Shown here: positions 1 through 6,217 of the stretch, one piece after another
Numbering within the stretch: position 1 is the stretch's first letter
Layout of the letters: each line of letters begins with the position of its first letter
NCBI GenBank assembly: GCA_934373375.1
Contig: CAKROP010000047.1
Span: 1-10,499, forward strand
DNA from: an uncultured Anaerosacchariphilus sp.
Lineage (GTDB): Bacteria; Bacillota; Clostridia; Lachnospirales; Lachnospiraceae
Length of the DNA stretch: 10,499 nucleotides
Direction: 5' to 3'
The notes under the pieces: generated by a model
Database searches by the model: none
The model's input: the letters and a program-made list of their open reading frames with translations, nothing else
What the model was told of the DNA's origin: nothing
Made by a program: the position numbers and the translations under genes

Positions 1-67
1 AATTAAATTCCACCTTTGGGAACATAGCTTTTTGCAGGATTAAATTCCACAGAGGGGTGGAATTTAA
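1..67. repeat. Hairpin-forming repeat at window edge
   Basis: The 11-mer TTAAATTCCAC occurs at 3-13 and again at 40-50, and its exact reverse complement GTGGAATTTAA lies at 57-67. The 40-50 and 57-67 arms form a perfect 11-bp stem with a 6-nt loop. The 3-13 copy could pair with the same right arm, so two hairpins would compete. No clear T-run follows directly, so a classical terminator is not shown, although AT-rich sequence follows at about 80-105. It could be the 3' end or terminator of a gene lying upstream of the window, an operator, or part of a dispersed repeat. The window edge prevents a decision. Confidence 0.5.
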
Positions 68-134
68 CTTTGCAAGTAAGTTTTACAAAAAATTTAGATT
101 TTTTTGAGAGAGTTTCGAAGCGCCCGCCGGGGGA

Positions 135-146
135 GTATGGTATAAT
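135..146 (+). promoter_or_regulatory. Extended -10 promoter of the two-component operon
   Basis: TATAAT at 141-146 is preceded by TGG, giving the extended -10 form TGnTATAAT. The region where a -35 box should lie is GC-rich (about 117-134) and shows no good TTGACA match, so the promoter probably depends on the extended -10. The start of transcription would be near 153, leaving a leader of about 120 nt before the kinase start at 277. That leader holds a small hairpin at 226-240 (CCGGGG/CCCTGG, one wobble pair) but no recognisable riboswitch. The same 12-mer GTATGGTATAAT recurs in the glgC promoter. Confidence 0.6.
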
Positions 147-276
147 AAAATAGACTTATCCTGTCGGATGGCATTTGAAGCAGGGAGCCATATTCAAAAG
201 AGATTATATAAAAACGCAGGACGTTCCGGGGATACCCTGGAGAACTGTAATTATTTGTAAAATAAGAGGGCTCATC

Positions 277-1773
277 ATGAAACTCAAAACAAAACTTCTG
301 ATTACCTTTTTAATATTAATACTGGCCCCGATTATGTTCACCTCGCTGGCCTTCTTCGGCATCAGCCGTTACCAGATGAACGCGGTCAAGAAGCTTTACG
401 GTGTGGAAAATGCCAGCTATGAGACCCTGTCCAATACGCCGGCCATGCTGAGCCGGATTACCAAGGACGCTTATACCGGGATGCAGGCGAAGGCTGAGAG
501 CGATCCGGATGCCTTCGGGGACACCACCTATCTGGATTCCGTGAATCTGGATCTGGAAGCCCGCTATTCCTTCCTGGTGGTGCGGAAGGGTACCGATTAC
601 ATCTATGTGGGTACTGAGGATGAGACCGACCGGCAGGAGCTGCTGGACAATCTTCCGGACTATCGAACCCACGATTCTGACCAGGATGTGGGAACCTACA
701 TCGGCGGCAATCTCCAGGCGCTGGTGAAGCAGTTGGATTTCTCCTTCGGCGACGGTACCCGGGGAACGGCCTTTATTGTCACGTCCATCGGCAGTATGAT
801 TCCCGAGGTGGAATCTATGGTAACGGACAGCGTGCTGGTGCTGGTCATGATTCTGATATTCACCAGCCTGATTCTGACGGCCTGGATTTATAAGAGTATC
901 GTTACCCCTATTCACCATTTGCAGGTGGCCACGAAGAAGATTACCGACGGCAATCTGGATTTTGAGATGCCGGCGGGCGGCGACGATGAGATCGGCGAGC
1001 TCTGTACGGACTTTGAGGAAATGCGGCGGCGCCTGAAGGAATCCGCTGAGGAGAAGCTGGAGTCCGAGCGGCAGAATAAAGAGCTGATCAGCAATATTTC
1101 CCATGATCTGAAGACGCCTATCACGGCGGTCAAGGGCTACGTGGAGGGCATCATGGACGGTGTGGCGGATACGCCGGAGAAGCAGGAAAAGTACATCCGT
1201 ACTATTTACAATAAGGCCAATGACATGGAGCGGCTGATCAATGAGCTGACCTTCTATTCCAAGATTGATACGAACCGGATTCCGTACACCTTTGACCGGA
1301 TTAATGTGAATGCTTACTTTGCGGATTGTGTAGAGGAGCTTTCCCTGGAGCTGGAGGAACAGAATATCGAGCTGGCTTATTTCAACTATGTGGATGAGGA
1401 CGTGCAGGTCATCGCCGACGCGGAGCAGATCAAGCGTGTCATCAATAATATCGTCAGCAATTCCATTAAATACATTGACAAGCCCAAGGGCTACATTAAT
1501 ATCCGCGTGAAGGACGTGGGCGATTTCGTCCAGGTGGAAATCGAGGACAACGGCAAGGGTATCGCTACCAAGGATCTGCCGCTGATCTTCAACCGGTTCT
1601 ACCGGACCGACGCGTCCCGCAATTCGTCCAAGGGCGGCAGCGGCATCGGACTGTCCATCGTGAAGAAGATCATCGAGGATCATGGCGGAAAGGTCTGGGC
1701 CACAAGTAAGGAACATACAGGAACAGTTATGTACTTTGTTCTTAGAAAATATCAGGAGGTACCGGCAACATGA
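277..1773 (+). CDS. Membrane sensor histidine kinase (HAMP-HisKA-HATPase)
   Basis: A 498-residue two-component sensor kinase that should autophosphorylate on His and pass the phosphate to the regulator encoded next to it. The order seen is: N-terminal membrane segment (about residues 7-27), extracytoplasmic region (about 28-185), second membrane segment (about 186-205), HAMP linker (about 206-258), HisKA H-box with SHDLKTP and phospho-acceptor H276, N-box with N395 (SNSIKY), D-box EDNGKGI (423-429), F-box IFNRFYR, and G2-box GSGIGLS (454-460). All catalytic boxes are intact. The ATG at 277 is chosen because AAGAGGG lies just upstream and a charged-plus-hydrophobic segment (MKLKTKLLITF) follows. 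The frame stays open back to a TTG at 175, but that codon has no ribosome-binding site and would put 34 residues before the membrane segment. The stop overlaps the regulator's ATG. The extracytoplasmic domain is not recognised, so the signal is unknown. Confidence 0.93.
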   Translation: MKLKTKLLITFLILILAPIMFTSLAFFGISRYQMNAVKKLYGVENASYETLSNTPAMLSRITKDAYTGMQAKAESDPDAFGDTTYLDSVNLDLEARYSFLVVRKGTDYIYVGTEDETDRQELLDNLPDYRTHDSDQDVGTYIGGNLQALVKQLDFSFGDGTRGTAFIVTSIGSMIPEVESMVTDSVLVLVMILIFTSLILTAWIYKSIVTPIHHLQVATKKITDGNLDFEMPAGGDDEIGELCTDFEEMRRRLKESAEEKLESERQNKELISNISHDLKTPITAVKGYVEGIMDGVADTPEKQEKYIRTIYNKANDMERLINELTFYSKIDTNRIPYTFDRINVNAYFADCVEELSLELEEQNIELAYFNYVDEDVQVIADAEQIKRVINNIVSNSIKYIDKPKGYINIRVKDVGDFVQVEIEDNGKGIATKDLPLIFNRFYRTDASRNSSKGGSGIGLSIVKKIIEDHGGKVWATSKEHTGTVMYFVLRKYQEVPAT

Positions 1774-2459
1774 GTAAGATTTTGATTGTAGAGGATGAAG
1801 AGGCCATTGCGGATCTGGAGAAGGATTATCTGGAGCTGAGCGGCTTTGAGGTGGAGATTGCTTCGGATGGCACCAGCGGCCTGAAAAAGGCTTTGGAAGA
1901 GGAATTCCATCTGGTGATTCTGGATCTGATGCTGCCGGGCGTGGACGGTTTTGAAATCTGCCGTCAGATTCGGGAAATGAAGAATATTCCGATTATTATG
2001 GTTTCGGCCAAGAAGGATGATATTGACAAAATCCGTGGTCTGGGTCTGGGCGCGGACGACTATATGACGAAGCCCTTCAGCCCAAGTGAATTGGTAGCCC
2101 GCGTGAAGGCTCATCTGAACCGCTACGAGCGCCTGGTGAGCAGCAATGTGAAGGAGAACAGCATCATCGAGATCCGCGGCATCAAGATCGACAAGACCGC
2201 CCGCCGGGTCTGGGTCAACGGCGAGGAGAAGAATTTCACCTCCCGTGAGTTTGATCTGCTGGCCTTCCTGGCGGAGAATCCGAACCATGTATTTACCAAG
2301 GAAGAGCTGTTCCGGGAGATCTGGGATATGGATTCTGTAGGTGACATCGCAACGGTGACCGTGCATATTAAGAAGATTCGGGAGAAGATCGAGGTGAATT
2401 CGGCGAAGCCGCAGTATATTGAGACTATATGGGGCGTTGGCTATCGCTTTAAAGTCTAA
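1770..2459 (+). CDS. OmpR/PhoB-family response regulator
   Basis: A 229-residue DNA-binding response regulator. The receiver domain (about 1-115) has the acidic pocket E8-D9, phospho-acceptor D52 (VILDLMLPG), the switch Ser S79 and conserved K101 (TKPF). A winged-helix Trans_reg_C domain follows (about 130-229), ending in the usual WGVGYRFKV. It overlaps the kinase stop by four bases (ATGA) with AGGAGGT at 1754-1760, so the two genes are translationally coupled and the kinase is its likely partner. Length is normal for the family. Its target genes cannot be told from the sequence. The last nine codons are repeated, with synonymous changes, just downstream (2517-2546). An inverted copy of part of its 3' end also follows the stop. 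Confidence 0.95.
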   Translation: MSKILIVEDEEAIADLEKDYLELSGFEVEIASDGTSGLKKALEEEFHLVILDLMLPGVDGFEICRQIREMKNIPIIMVSAKKDDIDKIRGLGLGADDYMTKPFSPSELVARVKAHLNRYERLVSSNVKENSIIEIRGIKIDKTARRVWVNGEEKNFTSREFDLLAFLAENPNHVFTKEELFREIWDMDSVGDIATVTVHIKKIREKIEVNSAKPQYIETIWGVGYRFKV

Positions 2460-2480
2460 TAAAACGTGCCCCATATAGTC
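2423..2480 (+). repeat. Long inverted repeat spanning the regulator stop codon
   Basis: GACTATATGGGGC at 2423-2435 is the exact reverse complement of GCCCCATATAGTC at 2468-2480 (13 bp). The match resumes with GTT (2436-2438) and AAC (2463-2465) after a two-base bulge, so 16 pairs can form with the stop codon in the loop. No T-run follows. Two smaller stems come after it, CCTGC/GCAGG at 2480-2492 and GTGC/GCAC at 2499-2511. The left arm is coding sequence, so the right arm looks like an inverted copy of the gene end rather than a usual terminator. An RNA-stabilising hairpin is the alternative. Confidence 0.7.
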
Positions 2481-2515
2481 CTGCTCCGCAGGAATAAAGT
2501 GCTGCGCGCACGGCG

Positions 2516-2546
2516 ATGGGGCGTTGGCTACAGATTCAAAGTTTAA
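2516..2546 (+). pseudogene. Vestigial response-regulator C-terminus (WGVGYRFKV)
   Basis: Codons from 2517 read W-G-V-G-Y-R-F-K-V-stop, the same nine residues that end the intact regulator at 2430-2459. Fifteen bases (ATGGGGCGTTGGCTA) are identical in both copies at 2429-2443 and 2516-2530. After that the codons differ only synonymously (CGC/AGA, TTT/TTC, GTC/GTT), so the protein ending is conserved. There is no coding match upstream of the Trp codon. This is best read as the leftover 3' end of a diverged second or ancestral copy of the regulator, left by recombination or insertion at the gene end. It is not an expressed gene. Confidence 0.7.
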
Positions 2547-2556
2547 ATAAGATATT

Positions 2557-2589
2557 AAAATCGGGAGCTGCGATGCAGCTCCCGATTTT
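2557..2589. terminator. Bidirectional rho-independent terminator
   Basis: AAAATCGGGAGCTGC (2557-2571) and GCAGCTCCCGATTTT (2575-2589) form a perfect 15-bp stem around a three-base loop, with A/T tracts on both sides. It lies between the convergent regulator operon and prs and should stop transcription from both. The right-arm sequence ATGCAGCTCCC is repeated in the last codons of prs (2604-2614). Confidence 0.92.
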
Positions 2590-2597
2590 GATTCGGT

Positions 2598-3788
2598 TTA
2601 TTTATGCAGCTCCCCATTCCGGTACCGTGTCAGCAGCGCCTGGATTCTGTCGTAGGGGTCCAGAAGATCGCTGATAGATACGTCGTGGTTCAGGGTATCG
2701 ATGAGCAGGGCGATGTACTTGCTCATGTCGCAGTCTACATAATAGGGGCGGCTCAAGAGCTCCGGCGTCTGGTATACCAGATTTGTGGAGAATAGTTTGG
2801 TCAGCAGGCCCTCCTCGAAGGCTTTGTCAAATTCCGCCAGTCCGTTGGTGAACAGGGCGAAGGTGCAGAAGACGAAGATGCGGTTGGCTCCGCGGCTTTT
2901 CAGCTCCTTCATAACCTCAATCATGCTCTCGCCGGAGGAAATCATATCGTCCACGATGATCATATCCTTGCCCTCGATATCGGAGCCCAGAAATTCATGT
3001 GCTACGATGGGATTGCGGCCATTTACGACACGGGTGTAGTCCCGGCGCTTGTAGAACATACCCATATCGAGACCCAGCACGTTGGCCAGATAGACAGCGC
3101 GGGACATACCGCCCTCGTCCGGGCTGATGACCAGCATATGATTGCTGTCGATCTGCAGGCCCGGTGTGCTGTTCAGAAGGCCCTTGACCAGCTGATAAGC
3201 CGGAGTCACGGTCTCAAAGCCGTGAAGGGGGATAGCGTTCTGGACACGGGGATCGTGCGCCTCGAAGGTGATAATGTTTTCAACGCCCATGGCAACCAGC
3301 TCCTGCAGGGCCAGCGCGCAGTCCAGAGACTCACGGGAGCTCCGCTTATGCTGGCGGCTCTCATAGAGGTAGGGCATAATTACGGTGATACGGCGGGCTT
3401 TTCCACCGATGGCAGCGATGACGCGCTTCAGATCCTGGAAATGGTCGTCCGGGGACATGTGGTTGGTGTAATTGTACAGGTTGTAAGTCAGGCTGTAATT
3501 GCACACATCCACCATCAGATAAAGGTCATTTCCACGGACAGAAGCTTTGATGGAGCCCTTTCCTTCTCCGGAACCAAACCTGGGTGTGTAAGCCTTAATC
3601 AGATAGGAGTCGCGTTCATAGCCGGTGAAGGCGATGTTGGACTTGTGTTCCAGATCGTTGCTGTGACGCCACTCGACCAGATAGTCGTTGACCTTTTTAC
3701 CAAGCTCCTCACAGCTCTTTAAGGGGATCAGGCCCAGAGACCCGACGGGAATAGTTTCGAGAACACGCTGGCTGCGCTGCAATAACAT
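2598..3788 (-). CDS. prs: Ribose-phosphate pyrophosphokinase (long clostridial form)
   Basis: A 396-residue cytoplasmic PRPP synthetase that makes 5-phosphoribosyl-1-pyrophosphate from ribose 5-phosphate and ATP, feeding purine, pyrimidine, NAD, His and Trp synthesis. Seen in order: an N-terminal half with NDLYLMVDV (about 87-95), the ATP-loop counterpart MPYLYESRQHKR (138-149), the catalytic-His region FEAHDPR (175-181), VISPDEGGMSRA (220-231), and the PRPP-binding loop IIVDDMISSGES (277-288). Usual enzymes are about 315 residues. The extra length lies mainly in an N-terminal insertion (about 40-82) and a longer C-terminus. The key loops are variant but recognisable. The ATG at 3788 has GGAGGT a few bases upstream, placed in the 19-bp gap after dnaI, so it is the last gene of the dnaD-dnaI-prs operon. 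The terminator at 2557-2589 follows. Confidence 0.9.
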   Translation of the reverse strand: MLLQRSQRVLETIPVGSLGLIPLKSCEELGKKVNDYLVEWRHSNDLEHKSNIAFTGYERDSYLIKAYTPRFGSGEGKGSIKASVRGNDLYLMVDVCNYSLTYNLYNYTNHMSPDDHFQDLKRVIAAIGGKARRITVIMPYLYESRQHKRSSRESLDCALALQELVAMGVENIITFEAHDPRVQNAIPLHGFETVTPAYQLVKGLLNSTPGLQIDSNHMLVISPDEGGMSRAVYLANVLGLDMGMFYKRRDYTRVVNGRNPIVAHEFLGSDIEGKDMIIVDDMISSGESMIEVMKELKSRGANRIFVFCTFALFTNGLAEFDKAFEEGLLTKLFSTNLVYQTPELLSRPYYVDCDMSKYIALLIDTLNHDVSISDLLDPYDRIQALLTRYRNGELHK

Positions 3789-3807
3789 AATTGTTACCTC
3801 CGTAAAT

Positions 3808-4782
3808 TTATGAGTTAGTGTTATATAATTTTTTCTTGATTCGAATATCGCTTCCGGGCAGCTGCCGGATGGTGTAGCTGCTGATGATCCGGGAAAGGGT
3901 ACGCTCAGAGTAGATGCTGCGGAGTGCCTCCATATCCAGATTCGAGGAAATCAGCGTGGATTTTTTACGCAAAATCCGTTCATTGATACACAGGAAAAAC
4001 TGGGATACCGTAAAGGAATTCGGCAGCTCCGTGCCCAGATCGTCGATGATCAGCAGGTCGCAGTCAAAGAGATAGGGGTAGGTCTGCTGGTAATTCTGCG
4101 CGCTGCGCTCGCCTCCAAAAGCTGCTTTCGACAGCATATCGAAGAGCTGAAAGGCAGTCAGGTAGACAACGGAATGGCAGCTGTCCATGAGCTCCCTGGC
4201 AATGCAGTTAGAGAGAAAGGTCTTGCCGGTGCCCACGGCGCCCAGAAGCAGAAGATTCTGAAACTGCTTATCAAAATTCTCAATGAAGAGCCGGGCTTCC
4301 GCCACGGTGCGGCGCATGGAATCCCTGTCATCGCCATCATACCAGTTATAGGAGAAAGTGTCAAAGTTTTCCTGCTTTAAAACATCATTTAAATTGGATT
4401 GATGATATAATAAATCAATTTCGGCCTGGAGAAAGCAATGGCATTTCTCCGCGCCGATGAAGCCGGTGTCCTGACAGTCCGGGCAGACGTAGACAGGCTT
4501 CATCGCCTCCGGCGTCAGCCCGTGGGCAGAAAGAAGGGCGCTGCGCTGCTCCTGAAGGGCCTTCAGACGGCTTTTGAGCCCGTCCCTGCGGGACGGCGCG
4601 TCTTCTACCGCAGAGCGTACCAGAGCGGCCTGACAGGTTGTAATATCGGCCTCCAGAGCAGACAGTTCCGGGATATCCTTCTGAAGCTGCTCCATGCGCG
4701 CTTCATATTCCTGGCGGCTCCGGGCCTGCCGGGCTGCATACATGCGCATGATGGAATCATACTGGGTGTTCATAAGAGACAT
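3808..4782 (-). CDS. dnaI: DnaI/DnaC-type helicase loader ATPase
   Basis: A 324-residue AAA+ protein expected to load the replicative DnaB-type helicase (DnaC in Bacillus naming) at origins and restart sites. The N-terminal part (about 15-85) is rich in charged residues and probably helical. It is followed by a zinc-binding-like cluster C100-x2-C103...C114-x-C116. The ATPase domain has Walker A GAVGTGKT (181-188), Walker B LLIIDDLG (243-250), sensor-1 LISSN (277-281) and the SERTLSR arginine-finger region (292-298). The ATG at 4782 is preferred over the Met at codon 4 because GGAGGA lies six bases upstream, directly after the dnaD stop. The 14-bp gap to dnaD indicates one transcript. The family could equally be annotated as DnaC-like ATP-binding protein; the pairing with dnaD supports the loader role. 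Confidence 0.92.
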   Translation of the reverse strand: MSLMNTQYDSIMRMYAARQARSRQEYEARMEQLQKDIPELSALEADITTCQAALVRSAVEDAPSRRDGLKSRLKALQEQRSALLSAHGLTPEAMKPVYVCPDCQDTGFIGAEKCHCFLQAEIDLLYHQSNLNDVLKQENFDTFSYNWYDGDDRDSMRRTVAEARLFIENFDKQFQNLLLLGAVGTGKTFLSNCIARELMDSCHSVVYLTAFQLFDMLSKAAFGGERSAQNYQQTYPYLFDCDLLIIDDLGTELPNSFTVSQFFLCINERILRKKSTLISSNLDMEALRSIYSERTLSRIISSYTIRQLPGSDIRIKKKLYNTNS

Positions 4783-4796
4783 AAGGCGTCCTCCGG

Positions 4797-5879
4797 TTAT
4801 TGGTTAATGAGCTGCTTTTCCAGCTCTTTGAAATCATAGTCCCGTTCCTGAAAATTATGGAAGCGGTTGGGCGCGGCGGGCCGTTTGGGAGTCGTGGACG
4901 AGGGTTCCATCTGAGACTTCCGGTCGCTCCGGTTCCGGTCGGCACTCTGGATATCGTTTAAGGACTTCACACCCTGCTTCTTCCAGGATGCCAGAATCTT
5001 GTCCGTGTAGGGGAAGCTTGGCTGGTGAATGGCTGCCATGGTGCGGCTGCAGGCCTCGGAAATCACTTCCAGAGAGAAATCGTAGTCCTTGAGCCATTTA
5101 TCCATACAGGCGATCTCCGCGTCCACCGGATTGCGTCCGGCGATGCCGAAGGCCTTCAGAATCTTGAAATAAGCCCGGTTATAGATGGTCACCTGTTCCC
5201 TGGCCTGGGTTACGGTGGTGCAGCCGGCCTGATGCCAGGCACGGGCCGTTGCCTCTATGTAATGGATGCTTTTGTGTCCGCCTGATACGGAATATTCCAC
5301 GAGATATTCTATCAGGGACGGACTGAAGCCGAAGATATCGTGTAAATCCAGAATCTTGCTGACCTCGGTGGAGCTTAAGGGCTTGCCCAGATACTGCTCG
5401 CAGATGAAGAGGAGCTGCTGGGCTTCGTCGGGGGTCAGAGGATCCTTGGGAAGAGTGCCGGAGGGCGTCGTCGGTGATGCAGAGTCGGCGGAAATTGCAG
5501 ACGGAGCGGCAGGCGCCGGCTGCGGCTTTGACCTGGTTGTGACTGCGCGATCGGCAGCAGGAATCTCAGCCATCTTTGCCTCCGGCTCATTTACAATCTG
5601 TATCCCGGTCAGATTCTCCGCATTATCATACTGGAGCTTCAAAAGCTTCATCCGCTCCCAGTACTTCAATGCCCGGCGCACGTCGCTCTCGGTATTTTCG
5701 AATTTATTGGCAATGAGCTCGATGGAAAGCTCCTGGGTGTCTGACTTCAGGCAGCGCAGAAGATAGAGATAGATTTTCACATATTCGCCGTTGGCTTCCG
5801 GCATGTAATTGTCCAGAAAAAGATTCGACACCAGGGTATGTCCGTGGTCGCCGTCCCCCTGTAAAATAAATCCGCTCAT
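4797..5879 (-). CDS. dnaD: DnaD-like replication initiation protein
   Basis: A 360-residue primosome protein of the DnaD/DnaB family, which in Firmicutes remodels origin DNA and recruits the helicase loader. The N-terminal part (about 10-95) fits a winged-helix oligomerisation domain. A Pro/Ala/Ser-rich linker follows (about 100-147). Then come two DnaD/DnaB_2-type helical domains (about 148-224 and 235-308), the second ending in the family's YxxxIxxxW motif (Y291, I295, W299). The C-terminal tail (NFQERDYDFKELEKQL) is acidic and basic and resembles tails of other clostridial DnaD proteins. The ATG at 5879 is chosen because AGGAG lies six bases upstream; the frame extends only to a TTG at 5897 that overlaps that site's upstream sequence. 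Two such domains in one protein suggest that it may cover the jobs of both DnaD and DnaB of Bacillus. It is the first gene of the operon. Confidence 0.9.
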   Translation of the reverse strand: MSGFILQGDGDHGHTLVSNLFLDNYMPEANGEYVKIYLYLLRCLKSDTQELSIELIANKFENTESDVRRALKYWERMKLLKLQYDNAENLTGIQIVNEPEAKMAEIPAADRAVTTRSKPQPAPAAPSAISADSASPTTPSGTLPKDPLTPDEAQQLLFICEQYLGKPLSSTEVSKILDLHDIFGFSPSLIEYLVEYSVSGGHKSIHYIEATARAWHQAGCTTVTQAREQVTIYNRAYFKILKAFGIAGRNPVDAEIACMDKWLKDYDFSLEVISEACSRTMAAIHQPSFPYTDKILASWKKQGVKSLNDIQSADRNRSDRKSQMEPSSTTPKRPAAPNRFHNFQERDYDFKELEKQLINQ

Positions 5880-5933
5880 GCTGCACTCCTGAATCAAAAA
5901 ATGTTAGTGTTCACGTTCTTTTCAAGCTCCTAT

Positions 5934-5963
5934 ATTGTAGCATAGAATCAAAAAAAAGAGAAC
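5934..5963 (-). promoter_or_regulatory. Promoter of the dnaD-dnaI-prs operon
   Basis: On the minus strand TACAAT (plus 5934-5939) is preceded by TGC, an extended -10 element. A run of eight T lies in the spacer, and the -35 position (TTCTCT) is a weak match. Transcription would start near 5927, giving a leader of about 48 nt to the dnaD ATG at 5879. The first DnaA box lies about 56 bp upstream of the -10. Confidence 0.6.
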
Positions 5964-5994
5964 AGGCTTTTTTTAACAGGAACCCCGCAGGGGA

Positions 5995-6040
5995 TGTGTA
6001 TAAGCAAAAATGTGGATAATGTGGATAACTTTGTGGAAAA
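5995..6040 (-). promoter_or_regulatory. DnaA-box cluster A (four boxes)
   Basis: TGTGTATAA at 5995-6003, TGTGGATAA at 6011-6019 and again at 6020-6028 are perfect TTATNCACA boxes read on the minus strand. TGTGGAAAA at 6032-6040 has one mismatch. The middle two abut with no gap. All four face the same way as dnaD transcription. Such density is far above chance and indicates binding by the initiator DnaA. What the site does (regulation of dnaD, titration or origin) is inference. Confidence 0.85.
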
Positions 6041-6110
6041 ATATTATTTGCAACCTGGAAAAGGGATCCAAAAGTCCCGGAAAGCCTGTAAAACAGGCAG
6101 AAACAGCTGA

Positions 6111-6143
6111 TTTACATAAGAAATCGCGTGATTCTTATGTAAA
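6111..6143. repeat. 12-bp inverted repeat between the DnaA-box clusters
   Basis: TTTACATAAGAA (6111-6122) and TTCTTATGTAAA (6132-6143) are exact reverse complements around a nine-base spacer. A smaller stem, GCCTGT/ACAGGC, lies at 6084-6098. A four-bp GGGA/TCCC stem at 6063-6078 is followed, on the minus strand, by TTTT. These may terminate murC transcription weakly, but no strong stem plus T-run is seen. The 12-bp repeat could instead be an operator for a dimeric protein, or origin architecture. Confidence 0.5.
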
Positions 6144-6147
6144 CAGG

Positions 6148-6216
6148 TTGTCCACAAAAAAATCCACATGCATTTCGGTGGAAAAACACCAAAAAGCATG
6201 TGGATAATGTGGATAA
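6148..6216. promoter_or_regulatory. DnaA-box cluster B (three to four boxes)
   Basis: Perfect TGTGGATAA boxes lie at 6199-6207 and 6208-6216, again abutting, and the second ends one base before the murC stop. TTGTCCACA at 6148-6156 faces the other way with one mismatch. AAATCCACA at 6160-6168 has two mismatches and is doubtful. The block 6198-6219 is identical over 22 bases to 6010-6031 in cluster A. Confidence 0.82.
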
Positions 6217-6217
6217 C

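Noticed and set aside
175..276. 34-residue N-terminal extension of the histidine kinase from a TTG codon
   Set aside because: There is no ribosome-binding site before the TTG, while AAGAGGG precedes the ATG at 277, and the membrane segment begins right after that ATG.
316..1716. Long open frame (466 codons) on the minus strand across the kinase gene
   Set aside because: It is antisense to an intact histidine kinase with every catalytic box. Its translation is His/Leu/Ile-rich with no recognisable domain, as expected from the codon pattern of the real gene. No ribosome-binding site was noted.
1752..2474. 240-codon minus-strand frame opposite the response regulator
   Set aside because: It mirrors the regulator, whose receiver and winged-helix domains are complete, and has no domain of its own.
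2997..3722. 241-codon plus-strand frame opposite prs
   Set aside because: Shadow of the prs coding strand. The minus-strand product has clear PRPP synthetase motifs.
6111..6143. CRISPR or tandem-repeat array in the DnaA-box region
   Set aside because: The repeats are nine-mers matching DnaA boxes, with irregular spacing and no unique spacers of uniform length.
6010..6207. 65-codon plus-strand frame in the murC-dnaD gap
   Set aside because: Its sequence consists of DnaA boxes, palindromes and A-tracts, there is no ribosome-binding site, and the product (MWIMWITLWK...) looks like translated binding sites.
5880..6217. Definite chromosomal oriC
   Set aside because: The box density is origin-like, but no dnaA, dnaN or recF is nearby and I could not see a clear DnaA-trio unwinding element. 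It is kept only as one hypothesis.
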